Positions 7,331 through 18,510 are shown, counted from the first letter of the stretch. The stretch: DNA of 64,000 bases from Stigmatella aurantiaca DW4/3-1 (GCF_000165485.1 NC_014623.1:2375501-2439500), one strand, 5' to 3'. Numbers and translations: made by a program. The notes: a model not told the origin generated them from the sequence alone.

Positions 7331-8725
7331 TTATGGCTCACCCGAGGTGGGCTCACGCTCTCTGGGGAAGGAGGGGACATAGCAACCTCCCTGCCAGTCG
7401 ACCGCGTCTTCGCCGCATGGGGGCTTGGCCGCGCCGAGGAGGTACCAACATCCCCCTCGAATCTCCGACTCACCTTTCCGGTTGCACGGCGGCTTGCGCT
7501 GCCCTGGAAAGGGCCGCGCGGGCATGGGCAGCCCTATTCCCGGATGAGGTTCGGCTGTGTACCCGGAGATGCTCAGGCCGCTGTTTCCGAGGGCCGTGGC
7601 CCCGCCATCCTGGGCCTCTTCGCTTCGCTCCAGGGCCTGATGTGTTCGCAGCCAGGAGACGGCGAAGGGCGCCAGCGCCAGCCCCACGAGCCCTGCCGTG
7701 GTCACCGCTGCCCATGCCAAGGCCCGCGGGACCGTGGGGTCTCCCTTCCGAGGCAGGGGGGCTCCGGGGGCCGGGTATGAATGCTGGGCGTGGGCCGCTC
7801 CAAAGAGTGGCGCGTCCGCCGAGGGGCCCGCCCGCTCCGCGGCTCGCTCCAGCGCCTTGAACGCTTCGCTGGCACTGCCCCGGAAGCGATCCATGGGGCA
7901 GACCGCGCACAGCTTGCGGATGAGCGCATCCAGTTCCTGACACACGGCTGGATTCCGGTCGCGAGGGGGACAGGGGCCGGGTCCATCGGGCCTCCAGACT
8001 TCGGCGCCCCCCTCTCCGGGTTGGGTCGGCGGCGGGTAACGGCCAGTCACCAGCCGGTAGGCCGTGATGCCCAGGGCGAAGAGGTCATCACACGGGCTGG
8101 CATCGTAATGCGCGGTGGGGTGCTGCCAGAAGAGGCGCTGAAAGCCCCAGGCCTCGGGGCTGCGGTAGGCGGGCGTTCCCGGAGGCAAGACGTGCCAGGT
8201 CAGGCTCAGCGCCCCCCGGAAGTTTCCCGCGCCAAAGTCGGTGAGGAAGAGGTGGCCATCGGGCCGGACAAGGATGTTGTCCCCTTTGACGTCCCGGTGT
8301 ACCCCCCCGGTTTCATGGGTCTCGGCCAGTGCCCGGGCCGCTTGCGCCAGCAGCTTCAAGGCCTGGCGCGAGGTGAGGGCGGAGCGGGAGGCCCACGTGT
8401 ACAGGGGCACACCTTCGATCCACTGCATCACCACGTAAGGAAAGGTGCCGCGGCGGTGGTGCCAGAGCCCCTGCCCATGCAGCGTGGGGACGTGGGGGGA
8501 GTGGATGCGCGACAGCAGGGCCCCCTCGCGCTCGAAGCGCGCATCTCCTGCTTGCAGGGCCAGCTTGAGGGCGACAGGGGCCGGGTCTCCGTGTTCACGC
8601 TCCGCGCGGTACACGCTGCCGTAGGCGCCCCGGCCTTGCCAGCCGGTGATGCGCCACCCGTTCACCACACTCCCCGTGGGAAGGGAGAGCGGGTCGAGCT
8701 CTGGCATGGGGTGAAGCGCTTCCAT
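7331..8725 (-). CDS. Membrane-anchored Ser/Thr protein kinase, myxobacterial type
   Basis: About 464 residues. The kinase domain (roughly 20-290) has a complete catalytic set: GRGAYGSVY glycine loop, VALKLA lysine, HRDVKGDNILV catalytic loop and TDFGAGNF. One hydrophobic segment near 338-362 would anchor it in the inner membrane, followed by a Cys-rich tail with PPCNRKGESEIRGGCW and PPCGEDAVDWQGGCYVP. This tail recurs in myxobacterial kinases and probably folds outside the membrane as a sensor. The ATG at 8725 is chosen because AAGGGA precedes it by seven bases; a TTG at 8731 is the alternative. It has no same-strand partner. Confidence 0.92.
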   Translation of the reverse strand: MEALHPMPELDPLSLPTGSVVNGWRITGWQGRGAYGSVYRAEREHGDPAPVALKLALQAGDARFEREGALLSRIHSPHVPTLHGQGLWHHRRGTFPYVVMQWIEGVPLYTWASRSALTSRQALKLLAQAARALAETHETGGVHRDVKGDNILVRPDGHLFLTDFGAGNFRGALSLTWHVLPPGTPAYRSPEAWGFQRLFWQHPTAHYDASPCDDLFALGITAYRLVTGRYPPPTQPGEGGAEVWRPDGPGPCPPRDRNPAVCQELDALIRKLCAVCPMDRFRGSASEAFKALERAAERAGPSADAPLFGAAHAQHSYPAPGAPLPRKGDPTVPRALAWAAVTTAGLVGLALAPFAVSWLRTHQALERSEEAQDGGATALGNSGLSISGYTAEPHPGIGLPMPARPFPGQRKPPCNRKGESEIRGGCWYLLGAAKPPCGEDAVDWQGGCYVPSFPREREPTSGEP

Positions 8726-9100
8726 CGGCAATCCCTTGGCGTGGGGGCAATGGGCTTCGCCCCGTGTGAGGATCCTACTTCACAGGTCTTCTGGAGGACA
8801 CCCCTCTGAAACGTCTGGAAGCAGGCGCCAGGGGGCCCTCCGCGAATACTCTCCGTGCGTGATGGGCAGACGAGACGTTTCGATGCGCGTTGCCGTGGCG
8901 TCACCGTGTTTGTCATTCCGATGCGCTCGGTCAGAGGGAAAATATTCAACCGGGTTGTGTGCCAGTGCCTGGGGAAGCGGGAAAAACTCCATGGACGTTT
9001 GATTCCCTCATGAAGGCCGATCCGGTTCGATACACTCCGCCAAAGCATGTCTCATCGCAGGCAGGGTGCTGTTTCTCCGCGTCTTCCTGGAGCGCTTCCC
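8726..9100. other. Divergent intergenic region without a recognised gene
   Basis: The gap between the kinase and the repeat protein contains no credible coding frame and no tRNA-like fold that I can see. An AT-richer patch around 8938-8955 (GAAAATATTC) may hold promoter elements for the plus-strand gene, but I could not define hexamers with good spacing. Confidence 0.4.
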
Positions 9101-12100
9101 ATGATGGCTTTCTCCGCCCCTTCCGCCCGGCTTCGACCGTTTCGTTCCCTGATGGTGATGATGCTGATGGGCATCCTGGGGACTTCCTGCGAGCCCGCTG
9201 GAGAGGTCCGGTCCAAGGGCCTCTCCTCCCAGGCGGAGAGACTGGTGGCAGGCAACGCGGACTTGCAGCTCTTGCTGATCGATACCGCGGATCCGATCGC
9301 GGAGGGTGCGACCTACAATTACCGGATCGACGTCTTGAACGTGGGGCCCAACCCGGCGGAGTCGGTGTCCGTCTCGGTGAATCTGGCCACCCAGGCCTTT
9401 TTCCAGACGTTCTCCGCCCCGGCGGGCTGGAGCTGCAACACGCTGGGCGACGTGCACGTGTGGACCTGCACGGTGGCAACGCTCGCCGTGAACTCTCCGC
9501 AGAGCATCACGTTCACGATGCAGGCGCCCTTCCAGGACGATGTCCTGATGAGTGCGAGCGCCTCGGTGAGCAGCTCGGGGACGACCGACCCGGTGCCTGG
9601 CAACAACGCCGCGACCCAGGAGACGGTCGTGGGGGAGAACGACCCGCCGGTGAACATCTATCCGCCGGTCCAGACGATTCCCCAGAACACGGAGCTGGTC
9701 TTCTCGTCCGCGAGTGGCAAGCGCGTCGCCACCTCGGATTCGGACATCTTCGGCAAGAGCCTGAGGGTGCTGTTGCAGGTGGCTCAGGGGGCGGACTGCG
9801 GCACGGTGACGCTCAGCCAGCGAACGGGCCTCTCGTTCATCACCGGCGACGGGACCGCGGACGTGGCGATGCTGTTCACAGGCACGCTGAGCAATGTGAA
9901 CGCGGCGCTGGAGGGATTGAAGTTCACGCCGAAGGCGACCTACTCCGGATCCGCGTCCATCATTTTCTCAGTCCTGGATCAGGGCAACAGTGGTCTGGGG
10001 GGCAACAAGTCGGACACCGATCCGATCCTCGTCAATGTCACGGCGGTGAACAACCCGCCGGTGGCCAATGACGACGGCTTCACGCTGTTCAAGAACAGCG
10101 GCACCACGGAATTGGACGTGCTGGCCAACGACACGACGGCGCCGGACACGGGGGAGACGCTGAGCATCACGGGGGTGACGCAGCCTGCCAACGGCACGGT
10201 GACCTTCACGGCCACACGGGTGAGCTTCACGCCCGCCACTGATTTCGTGGGCCCCACGACGTTCACCTATACGGTGTCGGATGGGCGGGGCGGCACGGAC
10301 ACGGCGACGGTGACGGTGGTGATGACCGATTCGAACAGCCCGCCTGTGGCCAACGACGACAGCTTCACGGTGGCCAAGGACAGCGGCGCCACCCAACTGG
10401 ACGTGCTGGCCAACGACACGACGGCGCCGGACACGGGGGAGACGCTGAGCATCACGGGGGTGACGCAGCCTGCCAACGGCACGGTGACCTTCACGGCCAC
10501 GAACGTGAGCTTCACGCCCGCCGCTGGCTTCGTGGGCCCCACGGCGTTCACCTATACGGTGTCGGACGGACGGGGTGCCTCGGACACGGCGACGGTGACG
10601 GTGACGGTGACCGATTCGAACAACCCGCCAGTGGCCAATGACGACAGCTTCACGGTGCCCAAGGACAGCGGCGCCACGGAGCTGGACGTGCTGGCCAACG
10701 ACACGACGGCGCCGGACACGGGGGAGACGCTGAGCATCACGGGGGTGACGCAGCCTGCCAACGGCACGGTGACCTTCACGGCCACGCGGGTGAGCTTCAC
10801 GCCCGCCGCTGGCTTCGTGGGCCCCACGACGTTCACCTATACGGTGTCGGATGGGCGCGGTGGCACGGACACGGCGACGGTGACGGTGACGGTGTCCGAG
10901 ACGAACAACCCACCGGTGGCCAACGACGACGGCTTCACGGTGCTCAGGGACAGCAGCGCCACGGAGCTGGACGTGCTGGCCAACGACACGACGGCGCCGG
11001 ATGTGGGCGAGACGCTGAGCATCACGGGGGTGACGCAGCCTGCCAACGGCGCGGTGACCTTCACGGCCACACGGGTGAGCTTCACCCCGCCTGCTGGCTT
11101 CGCGGGCTCCACGACGTTCACCTATACGGTGTCGGATGGGCGCGGTGGCACGGACACGGCGACGGTGACGGTGGTGGTGACCGAGACGAACAACCCACCG
11201 GTGGCCAACGACGACAGCTTCCGGGTGGCCAAGAACAGCGGCGCCACGGAGCTGGACGTGCTGGCCAACGACACGACGGCGCCGGACGCGGGCGAGACGC
11301 TGAGCATCACGGGGGTGACGCAGCCTGCCAACGGCACGGTGACCTTCACGGCCACGCGCGTGAGCTTTACTCCGCCTCCTGGCTTCGTGGGCCCCACGAC
11401 GTTCACCTATACGGTGTCGGATGGGCGCGGTGGCACGGACACAGCGACGGTGACGGTGACGGTGTTCGAGACGAACAACCCGCCGGTGGCCAATGATGAC
11501 CGCTTCACGGTCTCCAAGAACAGTGGCGCCACCCAGCTGGACGTGCTGGCCAACGACACGACGGCGCCGGACACGGGGGAGACGCTGAGCATCACGGGGG
11601 TGACGCAGCCTGCCAACGGCACGGTGACCTTCACGGCCACGCGGGTGAGCTTCACGCCCGCCACTGACTTCGTGGGCACCACGACGTTCTCGTATACGGC
11701 GTCGGATGGACGGGGTGGCGTGGACACGGCGACGGTGACGGTGACGGTGACCGAGACGAACAACCCGCCGGTGGCCAACGACGACCGCTTCACGGTGGCC
11801 GAGAACAGCGGCGCCACGGAACTGGACGTGCTGGCCAACGACACGGTGGCCCCGGACGAGGGGGAGACGCTGAGCATCACGGCGGTGACCCAGCCAGACA
11901 ACGGCACGGTGACCTTCACGGCCACGCGCGTGAGCTTCGCGCCGATTCCCGACTTCGTGGGCACCACGACGTTCATCTATACGGTGTCGGATGGACGGGG
12001 CGGCACGGCGACGGCGACGGTGACGGTGACGGTGACCGAAGTGCCCGAGGTCCCCGAGGATGTGGACTCCGATGGGGATGGTGTGCCGGATGCCGTCGAA

Positions 12101-13228
12101 AGGGAGGCGGGGACCGATCCCTTCAATCCCGACACGGACGGTGGCGGTGTGAACGATGGTGAAGAGATCCGGCGGGGGACGGATCCCTTGAACGATGTTG
12201 ATGACTTCCTCATCGGAGGGGGCGGATGCGCCTCGGCGGGGAGCATGGGCTTGCTGTCGCTGGCCCTGCTGTCCAGCCTGCCGTTGCTGCGTCGCCGCCG
12301 GGCGGGCGGGAGAGGTCCGTGGGGGACCTCGGGCCTCGGGGTCTTGCTGGCTGTGATGGGGCTTCTGGGGGCCCCCCTGGCGAATGCCCAGCCTGCCTCC
12401 AGTCCCGCGACCCAGAAGATCGATGCGCAGCAGTACAAGCCAGGCCCGGGCTCTCAGGATGTGTTGGGCCTGCTCAGTGCCACCGTGGGCAGGCACCTGG
12501 GGTGGAACCTGGGGCTCTCGGTGAGCTACGCCAAGGATCCGCTCACCGTGAGGGATTCCATCTCGGAAGAGACCGTGTACAGCCTGGTGGAAAGCCAGCT
12601 CACGGTGGACGTGCTGGGCGCCATTGCCTTTCATGAGCGGTTCGAGATCGGCCTGGCGCTCCCCATCACGTCTCAGTCCGCGGACGCTTCGCCGGTCTTC
12701 GGCGAGGGGGTGGACGCGACGGGGATCGGCGATCTGCGCGTGGTGCCCAAGGCCCGCGTGTTCTCCTCCGGCGCACTGCACCTGGGCGCCGCGGTGCCCC
12801 TCCACCTGCCCACGGGCGGAGATTCCGAATTCCTCGGGGGGGGCTTCTCCGCCCAGCCCCGGCTGCTCGGTGAATGGCGTTTCGGCGGCGGGCCCCGGAT
12901 CCTCGCCAACCTGGGCGTCAACCTCCGCTCCAAGGAGCAGCTCCGCAACCTCATCGTGTCCAACGCGTTCGCCTATGGCCTCGGCGCGGAGGTTCCCTTC
13001 TCCGTGGGCAAGGGCCAGCTCTCCGCGGGGGCGACCCTCCTGGGGGCCTTGCCGCTCGGCGACAATGGTTCCGAGGCACGTCCGTTGGAGCTGCTGGCGA
13101 CCGTGCGCTTCCGCTTCGCGGAGGCCTTCCTCGCGCACCTCGGCGGAGGCCCTGGGCTCAGCCGGGGCTATGGCACGCCGGGCTTCCGGGCCTTCGCCGG
13201 GCTGATGTATGTGGCCCCGGGGTCCTGA
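9101..13228 (+). CDS. Large surface protein: DUF11-like domain, seven Ig-like repeats, TSP3 repeats, internal MYXO-CTERM signal, outer-membrane barrel
   Basis: About 1375 residues from the ATG at 9101, which has TGGAG eight bases upstream; the ATG at 9047 only adds a poor leader. Order: lipoprotein-like signal ending MGILGTSC; DUF11-like domain (about 55-165); seven 95-residue Ig/cadherin-like repeats (317-981), each with PVANDD and TYTVSDGRGG; calcium-type TSP3 segment (DSDGDGVPDAVEREAGTDP, about 987-1035); a MYXO-CTERM-like signal (GGGGCASAGSMGLLSLALL then RRRR, 1040-1066). A second signal-peptide-like stretch (1074-1097, ending PLANAQ) and a barrel-like domain rich in alternating beta-strand sequence follow to 1375. 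It reads as one frame and could mature into two products. An adhesive or matrix role at the cell surface is inferred. Confidence 0.85.
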   Translation: MMAFSAPSARLRPFRSLMVMMLMGILGTSCEPAGEVRSKGLSSQAERLVAGNADLQLLLIDTADPIAEGATYNYRIDVLNVGPNPAESVSVSVNLATQAFFQTFSAPAGWSCNTLGDVHVWTCTVATLAVNSPQSITFTMQAPFQDDVLMSASASVSSSGTTDPVPGNNAATQETVVGENDPPVNIYPPVQTIPQNTELVFSSASGKRVATSDSDIFGKSLRVLLQVAQGADCGTVTLSQRTGLSFITGDGTADVAMLFTGTLSNVNAALEGLKFTPKATYSGSASIIFSVLDQGNSGLGGNKSDTDPILVNVTAVNNPPVANDDGFTLFKNSGTTELDVLANDTTAPDTGETLSITGVTQPANGTVTFTATRVSFTPATDFVGPTTFTYTVSDGRGGTDTATVTVVMTDSNSPPVANDDSFTVAKDSGATQLDVLANDTTAPDTGETLSITGVTQPANGTVTFTATNVSFTPAAGFVGPTAFTYTVSDGRGASDTATVTVTVTDSNNPPVANDDSFTVPKDSGATELDVLANDTTAPDTGETLSITGVTQPANGTVTFTATRVSFTPAAGFVGPTTFTYTVSDGRGGTDTATVTVTVSETNNPPVANDDGFTVLRDSSATELDVLANDTTAPDVGETLSITGVTQPANGAVTFTATRVSFTPPAGFAGSTTFTYTVSDGRGGTDTATVTVVVTETNNPPVANDDSFRVAKNSGATELDVLANDTTAPDAGETLSITGVTQPANGTVTFTATRVSFTPPPGFVGPTTFTYTVSDGRGGTDTATVTVTVFETNNPPVANDDRFTVSKNSGATQLDVLANDTTAPDTGETLSITGVTQPANGTVTFTATRVSFTPATDFVGTTTFSYTASDGRGGVDTATVTVTVTETNNPPVANDDRFTVAENSGATELDVLANDTVAPDEGETLSITAVTQPDNGTVTFTATRVSFAPIPDFVGTTTFIYTVSDGRGGTATATVTVTVTEVPEVPEDVDSDGDGVPDAVEREAGTDPFNPDTDGGGVNDGEEIRRGTDPLNDVDDFLIGGGGCASAGSMGLLSLALLSSLPLLRRRRAGGRGPWGTSGLGVLLAVMGLLGAPLANAQPASSPATQKIDAQQYKPGPGSQDVLGLLSATVGRHLGWNLGLSVSYAKDPLTVRDSISEETVYSLVESQLTVDVLGAIAFHERFEIGLALPITSQSADASPVFGEGVDATGIGDLRVVPKARVFSSGALHLGAAVPLHLPTGGDSEFLGGGFSAQPRLLGEWRFGGGPRILANLGVNLRSKEQLRNLIVSNAFAYGLGAEVPFSVGKGQLSAGATLLGALPLGDNGSEARPLELLATVRFRFAEAFLAHLGGGPGLSRGYGTPGFRAFAGLMYVAPGS
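10049..12043 (+). repeat. Seven tandem 285-base repeats encoding Ig-like domains
   Basis: Units begin at 10049, 10334, 10619, 10904, 11189, 11474 and 11759, each exactly 285 bases (95 codons), starting at an AAC-AAC/AGC-CC(A/G)-CC(G/T/A) junction. Long blocks such as the one spanning CTGGACGTGCTGGCCAACGA are identical in almost all units at the DNA level, including synonymous positions. This indicates recent duplication or gene conversion. The seventh unit is the most divergent. Confidence 0.95.
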
Positions 13229-13244
13229 GTCCAAGCCGCATCTG

Positions 13245-14669
<1,425 letters not shown>

Positions 14670-14714
14670 TCACATGGGTTGTGCCTACAGCGTGCGACGC
14701 GCGTTAATACACCC

Positions 14715-15425
14715 ATGCGCTACGCCATCTCCGGTGCCAGCCGTGGCATCGGTCTCGAATTCGTCCGGCAACTTCTCGAACGTGGCGACACTGTGGAGGC
14801 GGGGGTCCGAGTTCCCACGGAGGCCCGGTTGCTCTCCCCGCTGATGAACAGCGTCGGCCCTCGCCTGCGGATTCACGAGCTCGACATCACCAACCAGGCC
14901 AGTGTGCGTGCCTTCGCCTCGGCCGTGAGCGACGGTCCGCTGGATGTGCTCATCAACAACGCAGGGGTCAGCGGCAAGTGGTGCTCCTTCATGGAGATGG
15001 ACTACGAGGACATGACGAAGGTCATGGAGACCAACTCCGTGGGCCCCATGCGTCTGTCCGCCGCGCTGATGCCCGCGGTGCTCAAGGGCCCCACGCGGAA
15101 GATCATCCACCTGACCACGCGCATGGCCTCGCTCACGGAGAACACCCGGGGCGGCGTCTATGGGTTCGAGGGCGGGGCATATGCCTACCGCATGTCGAAG
15201 GCCGCGTTGAACGTGTGCATGCGCACCATGGCCGTGGACTTCCGGGACCAGGGGCTCATCACCGCGGCGATCAACCCGGGGTGGGTGCGCACGGAGATGG
15301 GCGGCAAGCTGGCGCCGATGCGTCCAGAGGACGCCGTCCGGGGGATGTTGCGCGTCATCGATGACATCACCAAGGAGCAGAGCGGCATGTTCCTCGACTT
15401 CCAGGGCCGCGAGGTGCCCTGGTAG
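14715..15425 (+). CDS. CsgA-like short-chain dehydrogenase/reductase (C-factor family)
   Basis: A 236-residue SDR with the cofactor motif SGASRGIGLEFVRQLL, the LDVLINNAGVSGKWCS strand and the catalytic Tyr-Lys in AYAYRMSKAALNVCM. The C-terminal half follows Myxococcus CsgA very closely, ending HSGRFFDYQG-like as EQSGMFLDFQGREVPW, with PGWVRTEMGG. CsgA is the cell-surface-associated C-signal needed for fruiting-body development and has phospholipid-directed SDR activity. This gene may be the CsgA orthologue or one of the paralogues; the sequence alone does not decide. The start at 14715 is the natural SDR start. Confidence 0.88.
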   Translation: MRYAISGASRGIGLEFVRQLLERGDTVEAGVRVPTEARLLSPLMNSVGPRLRIHELDITNQASVRAFASAVSDGPLDVLINNAGVSGKWCSFMEMDYEDMTKVMETNSVGPMRLSAALMPAVLKGPTRKIIHLTTRMASLTENTRGGVYGFEGGAYAYRMSKAALNVCMRTMAVDFRDQGLITAAINPGWVRTEMGGKLAPMRPEDAVRGMLRVIDDITKEQSGMFLDFQGREVPW

Positions 15426-15446
15426 GGCAGGGGGCATGGGCGGCGC

Positions 15447-16034
15447 TCAGGGGTAGAGCAGCTCGGTGTGCCAGGCGCCGCCGCCCTCGCGAAGGTAGAC
15501 GAGGCGCTCGTGCAGGCGGCTGGGGCGGGCGTGCCAGAACTCGATGCGGTCCGGCACCACGCGCAGGCCGGCCCAGTGCGGCGGGCGGGGCACGGGGGCG
15601 CCCTCGTGCTGTTTCGTCACGGCGTCCACCCGCGCCTCCAGGAGTTCCCGGGAGGGCAGCGGCTGGCTCTGGAGGCTGGCCCACGCGCCCAGCTGGCTGC
15701 CCCGGGCGCGGCTGTGGAAGTAGGCGTTCGATTCTTCCTCGGAGACGCGCTCCACGCGCCCCTCGATGCGGATCTGCCGCTCCAGGGGGGCCCAGTAGAA
15801 GACGAGCGCGGCGAAGGGCTGGCCGAGCAGCTCCTCGCCCTTGCGGCTGGTGAGGTTGGTGAAGAAGACGAAGCCTCGCGCATCGAAGTCCTTGAGGAGG
15901 ACGACGCGCGCGGAAGGGCGGCCCTCGGCCCCCACCGAGGCGACGATCATGGCGTTCGGATCCACGGGAATGGCCTTTTTCGCCTGCTCGTACAGGGTGG
16001 CGAAGCGTTCGATGGGGTCCTGGGGCAGTTCCAT
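15447..16034 (-). CDS. pdxH: Pyridoxamine/pyridoxine 5'-phosphate oxidase
   Basis: A 195-residue FMN enzyme that makes pyridoxal 5'-phosphate from the PNP or PMP form. Family segments are present in order: [72 protein letters not shown] and the C-terminal [20 protein letters not shown]. Length is slightly short at the N-terminus, which is variable. The ATG at 16034 ([11 protein letters not shown]) is preferred over an in-frame codon at 16085. Confidence 0.95.
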   Translation of the reverse strand: MELPQDPIERFATLYEQAKKAIPVDPNAMIVASVGAEGRPSARVVLLKDFDARGFVFFTNLTSRKGEELLGQPFAALVFYWAPLERQIRIEGRVERVSEEESNAYFHSRARGSQLGAWASLQSQPLPSRELLEARVDAVTKQHEGAPVPRPPHWAGLRVVPDRIEFWHARPSRLHERLVYLREGGGAWHTELLYP

Positions 16035-16128
16035 GACGCGCACCCTAACAATCCCGCTCGCCGAGTGAAGGCCGGGGTTGCGCACGTTCTATGGTTGACT
16101 CATGGGCGCTACACGGCATGGTTCGGGC

Positions 16129-17556
16129 ATGAAAATCCTGTTCATCGCCTCGGAAGTCACCCCGTTCTCCAAAACGGGCGGACTGGGCGACGTGGCGGGG
16201 GCACTGCCCGCGGCGCTTGCCGCACTGGGTCATGACGTCAAGGTGGTCAGCCCCCGCTATGCGGAGGTGAAGGATGCCCGGCTCACGCCCACGGGTCACT
16301 CGCTGTCGCTGCGCTTTCCCTTTGGCACCCCGGGGGGCCCCATTCTGTCCGTGCGGCTCTCGGAGCGGCACGAGCTGCTCTTCCTCGAGAACGAGGCGTT
16401 CTATGGGCGCGCGGGCATCTACCGGGGGGAGTCGGGCGAGTTCGGCGACAACCACCGGCGCTTCGCCTACCTGAGCCTGGGGGCGCTCCAGGCGGCCCAG
16501 CGGCTCCAGTTCATCCCGGACATCGTCCACATCAATGATTGGCAGACGGGCCTGGCGGCGGTGGCGCTGCGGCGCGGTTTCCAGGGCACGCCCCTGGCGC
16601 GCGCCCGCACGGTGTTCACCATCCACAACCTGGCCTACCAGGGCCAGTTCGGCAAGGAGGTGATGGGGGACCTGGGGCTGCCGTGGGACCTGTTCACCGC
16701 CGACGACGGGCTGGAGTTCTATGACCGGGTGAACCTGCTCAAGGCGGGCATCGTCTTCTCGGATGCGGTGACGACGGTGTCACCCACCTACGCCAAGGAG
16801 ATCCAGACGCCCGAGGCGGGGTGTGAGCTGGATGGGTTGCTGCGCCGGTACCAGGGGCGGCTCCAGGGCATCCTCAATGGAATCGACGTGGAGGAGTGGA
16901 ACCCGGAGACCGACCCGATGCTGCCGGCGCGCTACAGCCTCCAGAGCATGGGGGGCAAGGCCGAGTGCAAGCGGGAGCTGCTGCGGCGCTCGGGGTTGCC
17001 CCCGGGGGATGCGCCCGTGTTCGGCATCGTCAGCCGGCTGGCGTGGCAGAAGGGGGTGGACCTGCTGCTGGAGGTGCTGCCCACGGCGCTCCAGGCGGAC
17101 ATCCGGTTCGTGGCCATTGGCAGCGGGGAGGCCCAGTACGAGGAGGCGTTCCAGGCGCTCCGGGACCGCTTCCCGGGGCAGGTGTCCGTCTACGTGGGGT
17201 TCGACCAGGGGCTGTCACACCTGGTGGAGGCCGGGTCGGACTTCTTCGTGATGCCCAGCCGGTATGAGCCGTGTGGCCTGAATCAAATGTATTCACTGCG
17301 TTACGGCACGGTGCCGATCGTCCGGGCCACGGGCGGGCTGGTGGACACGGTGGAGGGGGGGTTGGAGGGCAACGGCCTCCTGTTCGAGGCGTTTCACCGC
17401 TCCGCGCTGCTGGGGGTGCTCCGCCGGGCGCTGGCCCTGTACGCGGATCCGCCCCGGCTGGAAGCCTTCCGGCGCCGGGGCATGGAGAAGGACTTCTCTT
17501 GGAAGAGCTCCGCCCGGAAGTACGAGGGGCTCTTTGCCTCCCTGCTGAAGGAATAG
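16129..17556 (+). CDS. glgA: Glycogen synthase (ADP-glucose)
   Basis: A GT5-family synthase of about 475 residues that adds glucose from ADP-glucose to alpha-1,4-glucan. The N-terminal KTGG motif is present (SEVTPFSKTGGLGDVAGALP), as are HINDWQTGL and FTIHNLAYQGQFG. The GT-B C-terminal half has GIVSRLAWQKGVDLL and the EPCGLNQMYSLRYGTVPIV nucleotide-sugar site. The start at 16129 (MKILFIASE) matches the family; the ATG at 16102 adds nine unconserved residues. It is read divergently from pdxH and followed 36 bases later by a kinase gene on the same strand. Confidence 0.96.
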   Translation: MKILFIASEVTPFSKTGGLGDVAGALPAALAALGHDVKVVSPRYAEVKDARLTPTGHSLSLRFPFGTPGGPILSVRLSERHELLFLENEAFYGRAGIYRGESGEFGDNHRRFAYLSLGALQAAQRLQFIPDIVHINDWQTGLAAVALRRGFQGTPLARARTVFTIHNLAYQGQFGKEVMGDLGLPWDLFTADDGLEFYDRVNLLKAGIVFSDAVTTVSPTYAKEIQTPEAGCELDGLLRRYQGRLQGILNGIDVEEWNPETDPMLPARYSLQSMGGKAECKRELLRRSGLPPGDAPVFGIVSRLAWQKGVDLLLEVLPTALQADIRFVAIGSGEAQYEEAFQALRDRFPGQVSVYVGFDQGLSHLVEAGSDFFVMPSRYEPCGLNQMYSLRYGTVPIVRATGGLVDTVEGGLEGNGLLFEAFHRSALLGVLRRALALYADPPRLEAFRRRGMEKDFSWKSSARKYEGLFASLLKE

Positions 17557-17592
17557 TGGGGCGGGTGCCCGAAAGCGAAGTAGGCTGAGCGC

Positions 17593-18510
17593 GTGGCGGA
17601 AGCGGACCTTGGAGGATACGAAGTTGTCGGCAGGTTGGCCGTCGGAGGCATGGCCGAGGTGTACCAGGCCCGGGCCCTGGTCACGACGCAGCGTTCTCCG
17701 GGCGAGCCCGAGGAGATCGTCCTCAAGCGCCTCCATCCTTCGTTCCGCAATGACGCCTCCTATGTGAAGGCCTTCGTCGACGAGGCGAAGCTCACCGTGC
17801 GGTTGCGCCATCCGAACATCGTGCGCACCTACCGCCTCTTCAAGGCGGGCCCGGACTACCTGATGGTGCAGGAGCTGGTGAGCGGACGCACCCTGAGCTT
17901 CATGCAGGGGCTGCTCATCAAGGTGGGCACCGCCATGCCCCCCGAGACGGCTTGTTACATCGCCTGGTGTGTTCTCAAGGCGCTTGATTACATCCACCGC
18001 GCGAAGGTGGCGGAGAGCGGCGCCACCATCGTCCACCGCGACGTGAACCCCACCAACATCCTGCTGGGGGTGAAGGGGGATGTGAAGCTCACCGACTTCG
18101 GGGTGGCCGAGGTGGAGGGGCTCATGGGCGGTGAGGCCGGGGCGTTGCGCGGCACGCTGGCGTACATGAGCCCGGAGCAGGTGCTGGGGTTGGCGGTGGA
18201 TGCGCGGAGCGATCTCTACTCGGTGGGGGTCATCCTCTGGGAGCTGCTCGCCAACCGGCGGCTGTTCGCCGTGGAGGGCGGAGACTCGGACCTGATGCAC
18301 CGGGTGCGGGATGCGCGGGTGCCCCTGTTGTCCGCGATGGCGGTGGAACTGCCGGACTATGCCGTGCAGGTGGTGCGCAAGGCGCTCTTCGCGGACAAGT
18401 CCCGCCGCTTCCAGACGGCCGCGGAGTTCATCAAGGCGCTCGAGGTGCTGGCCCAGCGGGCCGGCTGGCCGCTCACGGTGGATGCGTTGCGGCCCCTGCT
18501 GGGCGGGTGA
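17593..18510 (+). CDS. Soluble Ser/Thr protein kinase
   Basis: A 305-residue protein that is almost entirely kinase domain. The glycine loop is GRLAVGGMAEVYQA, the lysine is in EIVLKRLHP, and the catalytic loop is VHRDVNPTNILLG with DFGVAEVEG and the activation-segment end GTLAYMSPEQVLG. There is no membrane segment or extra sensor domain, so it is probably cytoplasmic. The start is GTG at 17593. It is followed by a lipoprotein gene with a TGATG junction, suggesting co-transcription. The close glgA gene upstream may also be in the same unit. Confidence 0.92.
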   Translation: MAEADLGGYEVVGRLAVGGMAEVYQARALVTTQRSPGEPEEIVLKRLHPSFRNDASYVKAFVDEAKLTVRLRHPNIVRTYRLFKAGPDYLMVQELVSGRTLSFMQGLLIKVGTAMPPETACYIAWCVLKALDYIHRAKVAESGATIVHRDVNPTNILLGVKGDVKLTDFGVAEVEGLMGGEAGALRGTLAYMSPEQVLGLAVDARSDLYSVGVILWELLANRRLFAVEGGDSDLMHRVRDARVPLLSAMAVELPDYAVQVVRKALFADKSRRFQTAAEFIKALEVLAQRAGWPLTVDALRPLLGG

